A DNA stretch of 64,000 nucleotides. Origin: Chryseosolibacter sp964532595. Its GTDB lineage: Bacteria > Bacteroidota > Bacteroidia > Cytophagales > Cyclobacteriaceae. The notes under the pieces are model-generated. The model saw nothing but the letters and a program-made list of their open reading frames with translations. It was not told the DNA's origin and ran no database searches. Below, one piece after another: positions 9,443 to 17,724 of this stretch. Every line of letters begins with the position of its first letter. Position 1 is the first letter of the stretch. The translations under genes were made by a program, and so were the position numbers. The stretch is taken from assembly GCA_964532595.1 (NCBI GenBank), contig CAZHIQ010000016.1, forward strand, positions 1-64,000, in the 5' to 3' direction.

Positions 9443-10807
9443 TTAGCGCGCGGCGATTGGAGGCGTCTTCCGCGTGCGCAGTTTTGTGATCACGTATTCG
9501 CCCACAAGCCGTCCTTCTTCAATTCCGTGCTCAATAGCAGGGCGATAGTGAATCCCACCGTAGAGACGGCTGATCGCAGCTTCTTCGGACGCATGACGAA
9601 AAGATTCATACTGCCGGGCCGGAAGCCCGAATTCGACTTCAGTCGAGTCGAGGAATGAAAAGTTATCGCCAAAGAGATGGGTCAAGGTCACTGAAGAAGC
9701 CGTGCTTATAACGCTATGGCCACTGGTATACTCCGGGAAGGGAGGGGTTTGTAACAGAGGGACCCAATCCTCGTCGATATATTGATTGATATACGTTTCA
9801 GGGCGGATCAATCGCGAACGGAATTTTTCATCCCAACAACTGATGAATCCATCCATTAAGGCGATGGATACCAGGGCGTAGGCTTCAGCCGAACGGACAA
9901 AGTCGGCCCCTGCTTTCCGGCATGCCACGTGAGTAATGTTCATCCAATGTCCCCCGGGCGAAATCTTCTTCGTGGCAAACATGACGTGGCCCTGCACATT
10001 GGTGACGAACGGATTACAGTCCCAAAATGAAGCGATCGCGCGGTGTTCAGGCGTCATGTTCTTTCCCGCCTCATATACCTCAAATGCTTCTGCATAAAAT
10101 CGGCTCTTCGGGCGGGTATCAAACGGTGTTGGCGGTGGTGGGATAAACTGGTTGGAAGAATCGAGCGCCACCGTTCGGATCTTATTCCAATGGGGCTCTA
10201 TGGCATCCATAAAAGCAGGGGGCGTGGGCTTCCAGGTCGACGGATCATTGTCGATCACGTATTTCGGGAAGGAACGCGATTCTTTATAGTTGTCACTGGC
10301 TGACCATTGGAGGATGTGCCGGCCCACCTGTTGGCCGTAAGCCACTGACCGTTCGAACACCGCCCGGGGAATTCCGGCATCTTTATACTCCTGCAGGATA
10401 CGGTCGCGGAAGGTCCGCATTTGATCTTCCGAAAAGACCAGCGCAGTCCCGACGGTCAACGCTGCTTCGACGGATGCAAGCGGGAAGCAGTACTCCATAT
10501 CCGATTCGGGTTGTGGCACCGCCGGGAGTCCATTGACCTGGTCGGCAAGGGTCACGTATTCAGGATTCGCATGAATCGCAGCTTCATAAGCCGCAATGGC
10601 CATATAGACATAAATCCGGCTTGCTACGGGCGGTGAAAAAATATCGTAAATGATGACATCGGTGACTTGTTTCACCGTCCGGTGGAGGAAGACGGGGTCG
10701 CTGATATCTACGGTCGTGCGACGCTCTTCGCCCGACTGCGACACGGAGCACGAGGCGAGTAAACACCACGCACAGACATTCAGGAAGATCTTTTTTGCCA
10801 TGGCCAA
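9443..10807 (-). CDS. Vanadium-dependent haloperoxidase/PAP2-superfamily lipoprotein
   Basis: Exported protein of the acid phosphatase/vanadium haloperoxidase superfamily, 454 residues. A signal peptide ends at the lipobox LLASC, so it is probably an outer-membrane or periplasmic lipoprotein. The three vanadate/phosphate-binding motifs are present in order: KFRSRLIRPE, PEYTSGHSVIS and SRLYGGIHYRPAIEHG. Family members either halogenate organic substrates with peroxide or act as phosphatases; the sequence does not decide. It is transcribed divergently from the lacI-type gene. An alternative start lies two codons further in. Confidence 0.85.
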   Translation of the reverse strand: MAMAKKIFLNVCAWCLLASCSVSQSGEERRTTVDISDPVFLHRTVKQVTDVIIYDIFSPPVASRIYVYMAIAAYEAAIHANPEYVTLADQVNGLPAVPQPESDMEYCFPLASVEAALTVGTALVFSEDQMRTFRDRILQEYKDAGIPRAVFERSVAYGQQVGRHILQWSASDNYKESRSFPKYVIDNDPSTWKPTPPAFMDAIEPHWNKIRTVALDSSNQFIPPPPTPFDTRPKSRFYAEAFEVYEAGKNMTPEHRAIASFWDCNPFVTNVQGHVMFATKKISPGGHWMNITHVACRKAGADFVRSAEAYALVSIALMDGFISCWDEKFRSRLIRPETYINQYIDEDWVPLLQTPPFPEYTSGHSVISTASSVTLTHLFGDNFSFLDSTEVEFGLPARQYESFRHASEEAAISRLYGGIHYRPAIEHGIEEGRLVGEYVITKLRTRKTPPIAAR

Positions 10808-10887
10808 CCAATTTAGCGAATAATCATCAACCGCGAATCACTTTACACTCTGTCACTTCGACAATCCAACATATTTACCACAAACGA

Positions 10888-10954
10888 TTGCGGTTCTTAC
10901 GAAGAAAAATTGCGCAACAAGTTGCGGTAATGTTGCGGAACGCGTAACTTGCGG
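10888..10954. promoter_or_regulatory. TTGCGG repeat cluster in the divergent promoter region
   Basis: TTGCGG occurs at 10888, 10922, 10933 and 10949, with the perfect palindrome TTGCGCAA at 10910-10917. A central-CG palindrome is the form expected of LacI-family operators. The cluster lies between the haloperoxidase-like gene and the LacI gene, so autoregulation is a reasonable inference. Confidence 0.4.
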
Positions 10955-11013
10955 TTGCATTCAAGCAGCGGTCCTCCCTCCCTTCGCGGCTGCCCATAAC
11001 TAAATCTTTTCGT

Positions 11014-12057
11014 ATGAAGTACAATCAGGTAACTATTAAAGACATTGCAAGAGAACTCGGCATTTCCCCGTCGACCGTCTCCCGGGCGCTCAAGGATCAC
11101 CCGGATATCAGCCCGGAAACCAAGAAAGCCGTTAACGAGCTGGCCGAAAAGCTCAACTATACCCCGAACATTGTAGCGCTGAGTCTGCGTCAAAGCAAGA
11201 CGAACACCATCGGCGTGATTATCCCGGAACTTGTGCACTTCTTCTTTTCGACCGTTATCGCCGGAATTGAAGACGTTGCTTACAGCGCAGGATACAACGT
11301 CATTATTACGCAGTCGAACGAATCCCTTCAACGGGAGAAGACAGACATCCGCGCCCTGTTCAACTCACGGGTCGACGGAATGCTGATATCGGTTTCTCGC
11401 GAGACCGACAACTTTGAGCATATCGACAACATCCTCGCGAAAGGGGTTCCGATGGTATTCTTCGATCGCATCTACGATACTCCCAACGCCAGTAAAATCA
11501 TAGTGGACGACTTAAGTGGCGCGCGCGAAGCTACCCTTCACCTGATCGATCAGGGCTGCAAGCGAATCGCGCACCTTGAAGGCGCTCCAAATCTCGAAAT
11601 CACGAAGAAGCGTCTCGAAGGCTTCCTCCAGGCGCACAAGGAGCGCGGCATCGCTGTGCCCGACGAGTTGATCATGCCGGCTCACCTCGGCACGATCGAG
11701 GCTGGAAAAGAAGCGACCCGCAAACTGCTTGAACTCGACCAGCGCCCCGACGCCATCTTTGCAACCAACGATCCCGCCGCAATGGGGGCTGTCCAGGCAA
11801 TTAAAGAAGCCGGCCTGCGCATCCCTCAGGACGTAGCAGTCGTCGGTTTCAGCAACTGGTTCTTTACGGCTCTGCTCGATCCCCCGCTGACTTCCGTAGA
11901 TCAGCCCGGCTTTGAAATGGGACAAGAAGCTGCAAAACTGCTCATCCGCCATATTGAGCAGCGCACCAAGGACCGCGATGCGGAGGTACAGCACGAGACC
12001 AAAGTGCTCAAGACCAAACTCATCGTCCGCGATTCTTCCTTGAGAAACAAAGCTTAG
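11014..12057 (+). CDS. LacI/GalR family transcriptional regulator
   Basis: DNA-binding repressor or activator, 347 residues. The N-terminal helix-turn-helix reads VTIKDIARELGISPSTVSRA, followed by the hinge region LNYTPNIVALSLRQSKT. The periplasmic-binding-protein-like sensor domain starts near residue 62 (TIGVIIPELVHFFFSTVIAG) and includes PDAIFATNDPAAMGAVQAIK and VAVVGFSNWFFTALLDPPLTSV. The effector is probably a sugar or sugar phosphate. The protein may bind its own upstream TTGCGCAA and might also bind the CAAACGTTTG site before pckA; both are inferences. Confidence 0.95.
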   Translation: MKYNQVTIKDIARELGISPSTVSRALKDHPDISPETKKAVNELAEKLNYTPNIVALSLRQSKTNTIGVIIPELVHFFFSTVIAGIEDVAYSAGYNVIITQSNESLQREKTDIRALFNSRVDGMLISVSRETDNFEHIDNILAKGVPMVFFDRIYDTPNASKIIVDDLSGAREATLHLIDQGCKRIAHLEGAPNLEITKKRLEGFLQAHKERGIAVPDELIMPAHLGTIEAGKEATRKLLELDQRPDAIFATNDPAAMGAVQAIKEAGLRIPQDVAVVGFSNWFFTALLDPPLTSVDQPGFEMGQEAAKLLIRHIEQRTKDRDAEVQHETKVLKTKLIVRDSSLRNKA

Positions 12058-12065
12058 CCATAACA

Positions 12066-12096
12066 CAGAAGCACGACTCACAAGGTCGTGCTTCTG
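12066..12096 (+). terminator. Strong intrinsic terminator after the LacI-type gene
   Basis: CAGAAGCACGAC and GTCGTGCTTCTG form a perfect 12-bp stem with a 7-nt loop, followed by CTTTTT. Confidence 0.9.
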
Positions 12097-12256
12097 CTTT
12101 TTGGCCAGCAAACAACCCAATATACCTCTGCCGACGCCCTTTTGTTTACCCGGGTATCGTTGATATTCAGGGTTTTATGTACACGCTTTTTCAAAAACGC
12201 CGCTGAACAGCTAACTTCGGCATCTATTTTGAATAAGACCGCCAAACCCCGCTTTT

Positions 12257-13396
12257 ATGAGAATTGGACATCTACTACTTTTTGCGCTCTTCGCTACTCT
12301 TACGGCCTGCAGTTCTGGCAAGAAAGCCTACGAGCGCGGTGACTACTACAGCGCTGTGCTTCAGGCGGTGAATCGCCTTCGGCAAAACCCGACCCACAAC
12401 AAGTCGCTCGCTACGTTGCAGGAGGCCTATCCCCTCGCGCTGGGATACTATGAGTCTCAGGCCCAGAACGAGATCGCTTCCAACTCGGCGTTCAAATGGA
12501 AAAATGCCATCGAAGCCTATGGGCATCTCAATCAGCTCTACGAGCAGATCCGTCAGTGTCCGGGATGCCTTCGCGTCATTCCCAATCCCAAGAACTATTA
12601 CGCCGAGATCGGTCCCCTGAAAGAAAAGGCGGCCGAAGAAAGCTACAACGCGGGCATCGCCGCTTTGATGAAGGCCACCCGTGAAGATGCCAAGCAGGCC
12701 TGGTACAACTTCAATGATGCAAACGCGTTTGTTCCAGGCTACAAGGATGTCGTTGCCTATATGGAGAAGGCGAAAGACGAGGCTACCCTTAAAGTAATTG
12801 TCGAACAGATTCCTGTGCCTGGACGATATAATCTCAGTGGTGGTTTCTTCCAGGACAAGATTGAAGAACACCTTCATACCCAATACGCGCCGGAATCATT
12901 TATTCAGTTCTATACACCTCAGGCGGCTGCCGCACTCAGTCTCGAAGTTCCTGACCAGATCTTGCGGATTCAGTTTGATGACTTCTCCGTTGGAAACATC
13001 AGGATCAAAGAAACGGAAGAGAACCTCTCCCGCGACAGTGTGAAGGTCGGCGAAGCCCGCGTTGATGGAAAGGTCGTCCCTGTGTATAATACGGTTAAGG
13101 CGAAACTGATCACGACCCGAAAAGAAGTTCTTTCCTCAGGACTTCTCAGCATGATCGTCGTCGATGCCCGCACGAACAGTGTGCTGGCTCACCGCAAATT
13201 CAGCGGCGAATACCTTTGGGTCAACTCATGGGCCCGCTTCAACGGCGATGAGCGGGCATTGACCGATGCCCAGTTGCGTCTATGCCAGCAAAAAGAGCTG
13301 CAACCGCCTGACGCTCAAGCACTGTTCCTGGAGTTCTCCAAGCCGATATTTAACCAATTGGTACCGGCACTGCGCGACTTCTACAGGAACTACTAG
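12257..13396 (+). CDS. TPR-like lipoprotein of unknown function
   Basis: A 379-residue exported lipoprotein. The signal peptide MRIGHLLLFALFATLTAC ends in the lipobox LTAC. The mature part begins with a helical, tetratricopeptide-like segment (KKAYERGDYYSAVLQAVNRL) of roughly 170 residues. It is followed by a mixed alpha/beta region including LTTRKEVLSSGLLSMIVVDA and FSGEYLWVNSWARFNGDERA. Such proteins are common in Cytophagales, but no function is known to me. It is probably transcribed alone; msrA follows 82 bp downstream on the same strand. Confidence 0.75.
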   Translation: MRIGHLLLFALFATLTACSSGKKAYERGDYYSAVLQAVNRLRQNPTHNKSLATLQEAYPLALGYYESQAQNEIASNSAFKWKNAIEAYGHLNQLYEQIRQCPGCLRVIPNPKNYYAEIGPLKEKAAEESYNAGIAALMKATREDAKQAWYNFNDANAFVPGYKDVVAYMEKAKDEATLKVIVEQIPVPGRYNLSGGFFQDKIEEHLHTQYAPESFIQFYTPQAAAALSLEVPDQILRIQFDDFSVGNIRIKETEENLSRDSVKVGEARVDGKVVPVYNTVKAKLITTRKEVLSSGLLSMIVVDARTNSVLAHRKFSGEYLWVNSWARFNGDERALTDAQLRLCQQKELQPPDAQALFLEFSKPIFNQLVPALRDFYRNY

Positions 13397-13478
13397 TTTA
13401 GGCATCCCGGCGCGGAACGATTTTGCCTGTCCTGCTCTTTTCTTAAAGAAAGGTCGCACTGCGTCTCGCGATAAGATT

Positions 13479-14027
13479 ATGCAAAAAGAAACTGAAACGG
13501 CAACGTTTGGATCCGGTTGCTTCTGGTGTACGGAAGCTATTTTCCAACAGGTTGAAGGCGTCATTAAGGTGGAGTCGGGGTACTCCGGCGGAAAGGTAAA
13601 GAACCCGACATACAAGGAAGTGTGTAGCGGACTTACCGGCCATGCAGAGGTGGTCCGTCTCAAGTACGATCCTGAATTGATTTCCTACGATGAGCTTCTG
13701 GAAATTTTCTGGGCAACGCACGACCCCACAACACCCAATCAGCAGGGAGCTGACGTAGGTACCCAATACAGGTCAGTGGTATTTTATCACAACGAAGAAC
13801 AACGCCAGCGGGCGGAGCATTTCAAGAGCCGCCTGGAAGAAGAGCGTGTCTTCGACAAACCTATCGTCACCGAGATCAGCCCGGCGGAGACGTTCTACAA
13901 GGCTGAAGATTATCATCAGGACTACTTCAAACTGAATAGTAACGCTCCGTACTGCAGTTTTGTTATCAAACCTAAACTCGAAAAATTCCGGAAAGTGTTT
14001 GAAAACAAACTCGTTAAAACAAGATGA
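13479..14027 (+). CDS. msrA: Peptide-methionine (S)-S-oxide reductase
   Basis: Repairs oxidised methionine (S-sulfoxide) in proteins. The product has 182 residues, the usual MsrA size. The catalytic motif GSGCFWCTEAIFQQVEGV is at residues 11-28, with the nucleophilic cysteine in GCFWC. VESGYSGGKVKNPTYKEVC, HDPTTPNQQGADVGTQYRS and EDYHQDYF follow. The frame is open about 70 codons further upstream, but the ATG at 13479 matches homologues and the upstream residues overlap the preceding gene. No MsrB domain is fused. Confidence 0.97.
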   Translation: MQKETETATFGSGCFWCTEAIFQQVEGVIKVESGYSGGKVKNPTYKEVCSGLTGHAEVVRLKYDPELISYDELLEIFWATHDPTTPNQQGADVGTQYRSVVFYHNEEQRQRAEHFKSRLEEERVFDKPIVTEISPAETFYKAEDYHQDYFKLNSNAPYCSFVIKPKLEKFRKVFENKLVKTR

Positions 14028-14119
14028 GATTTTTCTCAGAAAAATGTAACCCGAACCTATACGCTTCGTTATAGTGATTGAGTAGAGTAATTCTTCTCAT
14101 AGGTTTAGGTTTAGGTAAC

Positions 14120-14148
14120 AAAAAAGCTCCGGGACGCGGAGCTTTTTT
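14120..14148. terminator. Bidirectional terminator between convergent genes
   Basis: A6-GCTCCG and CGGAGC-T6 form a 12-bp perfect stem with a 5-nt loop. The symmetric A and T tracts allow termination of both msrA and the leftward methyltransferase gene. Confidence 0.85.
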
Positions 14149-14186
14149 GCTTTCGGGCATGACGTAAAACATATATACCCAGGCTT

Positions 14187-14999
14187 TCAGAATTTTCTGA
14201 AGGCAATCAATTCTTTGGTCACGATGTAGTTAAAGGGAAAGAACGTCCAGTTCGTCTCTTCAAGCGCCCGGAAGTTGTTCAGTTTGGTATGACTATACCG
14301 GAAAATGCGTGAGAGTTTGAAAGGCTTCAGGTAACGCATCAGCTTCCGGTGGGTCATGTGGTTAAGTTCCATATACTCCGTCATCAGGTCTTTGCTGCCG
14401 ACAAGCTTCCGGTTATTCTGGCGGATAAGGGAATGAACATAGGGCTGCGGAAAGAACTGAATCCAGGGGATCCTGATTGCCCGCTGCAGGTGCGAAGCGT
14501 GAGGCCCCTCCCACGGCGGATAACTGAAAAATATGGCTCCCCCTTTCCGGAGGTTCCGGCTAATCAGAATGTCGAGAATTCCGGGTATCCATTCCTCCTT
14601 AATGTGCTCGATAACATCGTTGAGCATGATAAAATCATACTGCTTGTCGATCGGAGACTCGATTATATTCCTCAGCTCAAATCGGACGTTGGGAATCTGA
14701 AACTTGCGGTTAAGCTCCCGGGCTACGACAATGTGATTCGGATCCAAGTCAAAGCCATCCACCCGGGCGCCCATTTCGCGGGCCACCCAAAGGGAGGTAT
14801 TGCCCATACCGCACCCGAAATCAAGTACGTCCCGGTCGCGGAGGTCGAAATACTTCTTTAGGATTTTCTTGTCGAGGACGAGGTGGGACTCGTCACTGGC
14901 AAAATTTCGTTCGGCGTACGCCAGCCCCTCTTTCAACAGGGCTTCATCAAGTAAGGCAGACTCCATTACGTCGGAGTCGACAGAGGTTGTCGCGTTCAT
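14187..14999 (-). CDS. Class I SAM-dependent methyltransferase
   Basis: Small-molecule or lipid methyltransferase of unknown substrate, 270 residues. Motif I is RDVLDFGCGMGNTSLWVA, followed by GFDLDPNHIVVARELN (motif II) and YDFIMLNDVIEHIKEEWIPG (motif IV region). KGGAIFFSYPPWEGPHASH resembles the post-core segment of ubiquinone/polysaccharide-type methyltransferases. An ATG 20 codons upstream (15059) is possible, but the start used here gives a normal N-terminus. The gene is convergent with msrA and divergent from lhgO. Confidence 0.88.
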   Translation of the reverse strand: MNATTSVDSDVMESALLDEALLKEGLAYAERNFASDESHLVLDKKILKKYFDLRDRDVLDFGCGMGNTSLWVAREMGARVDGFDLDPNHIVVARELNRKFQIPNVRFELRNIIESPIDKQYDFIMLNDVIEHIKEEWIPGILDILISRNLRKGGAIFFSYPPWEGPHASHLQRAIRIPWIQFFPQPYVHSLIRQNNRKLVGSKDLMTEYMELNHMTHRKLMRYLKPFKLSRIFRYSHTKLNNFRALEETNWTFFPFNYIVTKELIAFRKF

Positions 15000-15328
15000 A
15001 ATATCAGGTTGTAGTCCATTCGCACTCACGGGCCGGAGCACAATGCTGCGCGCCCCCATTTCACCCTTTGCACGGGCAGGAACAAAACTATACCCGCCAT
15101 GCCCGTAATGCTGATCCCGGAAAGCCCAACGGTAGAGATAAGCGCAGTGGTTCAGACCGGAAAAGGAACTTCAACAGAAGCCGATGAAGAAAAAAAAATC
15201 GGCCTCAAAACAGGAAGCTCATCCCATCTCTTTTCCCTATCCGTGCGGGATGTTGAAAATTTTGCACGAATGCCCCGGTGTCTTCAGCCTTCACAATTTT
15301 ATCGCTAGTTTCGCGTCAAAATTCACCT

Positions 15329-16534
15329 GTGCAGCACACTGTTATCATCATCGGCGGAGGCATCGTCGGGCTAGCCACGGCCCTCAAACTCCTTGAAACT
15401 CACCCCGGACTGCAAGTCAGAATCCTCGAAAAGGAAAACGGTCTTGCCCGGCATCAGACAGGCAACAACAGTGGAGTCATTCACTCCGGATTGTACTATA
15501 AACCAGGAAGTCTAAAGGCAAAAAATTGTTTACACGGGTACAATTTGTTGATTGATTTTTGTGAAAAGCATGATATCCCTTTTGAGCGCTGCGGAAAAAT
15601 CGTCGTGGCCACCGAACCCCACGAGGTGCCCTTGCTGAAGAATTTGTATGAGCGGGGCAAACAAAACGGACTTGAGGGGTTGATTATGCTCGACCCCGCA
15701 GGCCTTCGCGAGTACGAACCGCATGTAAACGGACTGGCGGGATTCTTCGTCCCTCAAACAGGGATTGTCGATTTTCGCGTAGTTGCCGAGCGATATGGCG
15801 CGGAGATACAACGCCTCGGTGGACAAATTCTCTTCAATCAACGCGTCCTGAAGATTGTCCGCGAGACAGGAGGGGCTACGGTGGAGACCACGCAGGGTGT
15901 GCACAAGGCTTCGCTGGTCATCAACTGCGCCGGACTTTACTCCGATCGGGTTGCGCGGATGGCATCCCCGAACGTAGACGTCAAAATCATTCCTTTCCGC
16001 GGCGAATACTACAAATTGCGTGAAGACCGCGAGTATCTCGTGAAGAACCTCATCTATCCCGTTCCCGATCCCAATTTCCCTTTCCTGGGTGTCCACTTTA
16101 CGAGAATGATGCGGGGCGGCGTGGAAGCTGGCCCTAATGCTGTGCTGGCTTTCCGTCGGGAGGGATACCGCAAGACCGACATCAACTTGTCGGAACTGGC
16201 AGAGACGCTGGCGTGGCCCGGTTTCCGGAAGGTCGCGGCCAAATACTGGAAGACCGGTATGGGCGAGATGTACCGATCGTTTTCAAAGGCTGCGTTTACA
16301 AAGGCATTGCAAAAACTGATTCCTGAAATCAGGGAGCAGGATCTGGTGGAAGGTGGCGCAGGAGTTCGGGCACAAGCGTGTGACCGAACGGGTGGACTGG
16401 TAGATGACTTCCTCATCTACGAAGACAAGGAAGTCATCAGTGTCTGCAATGCACCCTCCCCTGCCGCGACGTCATCGCTCTCGATTGGTGAGACTGTGGC
16501 CGGACTGGCGGGAAGGGTATTGCAAGGACGGTAA
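15329..16534 (+). CDS. lhgO: L-2-hydroxyglutarate oxidase-like FAD-dependent oxidoreductase
   Basis: FAD enzyme of the DAO family that oxidises L-2-hydroxyglutarate to 2-oxoglutarate. The FAD-binding turn VIIIGGGIVGLATALKLLE is at the extreme N-terminus if translation starts at the GTG at 15329. An ATG at 15278 would add 17 poorly conserved residues. Diagnostic LhgO segments are RHQTGNNSGVIHSGLYYKPG, IIPFRGEYYKL, LGVHFTRMMRGGVEAGPNAV and the C-terminal AGVRAQACDRTGGLVDDF. It stands alone, followed by the convergent MoeB/ThiF-like gene only 12 bp away. Confidence 0.93.
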   Translation: MQHTVIIIGGGIVGLATALKLLETHPGLQVRILEKENGLARHQTGNNSGVIHSGLYYKPGSLKAKNCLHGYNLLIDFCEKHDIPFERCGKIVVATEPHEVPLLKNLYERGKQNGLEGLIMLDPAGLREYEPHVNGLAGFFVPQTGIVDFRVVAERYGAEIQRLGGQILFNQRVLKIVRETGGATVETTQGVHKASLVINCAGLYSDRVARMASPNVDVKIIPFRGEYYKLREDREYLVKNLIYPVPDPNFPFLGVHFTRMMRGGVEAGPNAVLAFRREGYRKTDINLSELAETLAWPGFRKVAAKYWKTGMGEMYRSFSKAAFTKALQKLIPEIREQDLVEGGAGVRAQACDRTGGLVDDFLIYEDKEVISVCNAPSPAATSSLSIGETVAGLAGRVLQGR

Positions 16535-16545
16535 GGAATTATTTC

Positions 16546-17688
16546 TTAGTAAGTCGGAAACTCCGGATCCACTTCTTTGGCCCAGGCAAGAACCCCGCCT
16601 TTGAGATTGTACAGGTTTGTAAACCCGTGATTCTTTTCGAGCCACAACAGCATATCGCCACTCCGCTTTCCGCTGCGGCAATGCAGTACTACTTTTTTGT
16701 CACGGGAGATCTTGTCCACGTTATCGGGTATCTCCGACATGGGAATAAGCTCTCCATTGAGATTACAGATATCGAACTCATGAGGTTCACGGACATCGAT
16801 CAGCTGAAAATCAGCTCCCTGGTCCATCATCTCCTTTAATTCCTGTGCTGTGACTTCTTTCATGAAAGGTTGATTTACGGTCAAAGATTTGTTTTTCCCG
16901 GCATTTATGCCACAAAAATCGTCATAATCGGCCAGGCTGTTAATTCGGTTACGTGCCCCTTTGTCCTTGAGCGTGATCACCGACTGTTCCATCGTGGATA
17001 CATCGATCACCAGCAGCTTTCCCGACAGCGGTTCTCCAGCCCCTGACACTATCTTGATCACCTCACTGGCTTGCAATGTCCCGATAATACCGGGCAGCAC
17101 TCCCAGCACCCCCGCCTCGGCGCAGTTCGGCAGCATATCGGGCGGCGGCGGCTCGGGGAACAAGTCGCGGTAGGTCGGCCCACCCTGGAAATTAAAGACC
17201 GCCACCTGTCCTTCAAACGCCAGAATCGAAGCATAGACAAACGGCTTACCTAGCAGAACGCACGCATCATTGATAAGATAACGCGTTGGAAGATTATCCG
17301 TTCCATCGATCACGACATCATAATCCTTTATTAGGGCTAATGCACCTTCGGTCGTGAGACGTTCGGGGAACACATCCAAGCGTGTGAGGGGGTTGAGGCG
17401 CGTCAGACGTTTAGCAGCGGCAACGGCTTTGTTCCTCCCGATATCATCAACCGAATAAAGTACCTGACGCTGAAGGTTTGATACATCAACAACATCGGAG
17501 TCTATTATTCCGATACGACCGACACCGGCGGCCACCAGGTAGAGTAAAGCAGGACAACCCAATCCGCCGGCGCCCACAACGAGCACCGACGCCCTTTTCA
17601 GCCGCAGCTGTTTCTCGACACCGAATCCTTTTAGGGCAACCTGCCGGCTGTACCGCCGAAGTTCTTCGCCTGTCAGGGTATCATGCAT
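16546..17688 (-). CDS. MoeB/ThiF-type adenylyltransferase fused to a rhodanese domain
   Basis: E1-like enzyme that adenylates the C-terminus of a ubiquitin-fold sulfur carrier (MoaD or ThiS), with a rhodanese domain that supplies sulfur. The ATP site VLVVGAGGLGCPALLYL and DVVDVSNLQRQVLYS are in the N-terminal 250 residues, with the conserved LPNCAEAGVLGVLPGIIG. The C-terminal rhodanese domain (from about residue 280) has the active-site loop HCRSGKRS. The classical zinc cysteines are largely missing: the CxxC expected before LFPEPPPP is replaced by TYRD, and only one cysteine remains in YDDFCGI. The partner carrier gene is not in the window. Confidence 0.9.
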   Translation of the reverse strand: MHDTLTGEELRRYSRQVALKGFGVEKQLRLKRASVLVVGAGGLGCPALLYLVAAGVGRIGIIDSDVVDVSNLQRQVLYSVDDIGRNKAVAAAKRLTRLNPLTRLDVFPERLTTEGALALIKDYDVVIDGTDNLPTRYLINDACVLLGKPFVYASILAFEGQVAVFNFQGGPTYRDLFPEPPPPDMLPNCAEAGVLGVLPGIIGTLQASEVIKIVSGAGEPLSGKLLVIDVSTMEQSVITLKDKGARNRINSLADYDDFCGINAGKNKSLTVNQPFMKEVTAQELKEMMDQGADFQLIDVREPHEFDICNLNGELIPMSEIPDNVDKISRDKKVVLHCRSGKRSGDMLLWLEKNHGFTNLYNLKGGVLAWAKEVDPEFPTY

Positions 17689-17724
17689 GTGGCTAATATA
17701 GCCAAACCTCCAGGTTGTTGGACA

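Noticed and set aside
14101..14116. AGGTTTAGGTTTAGGT, a telomere-like short repeat
   Set aside because: Only two and a half units in an ordinary intergenic region before a terminator; no sign of a linear end or of further copies.
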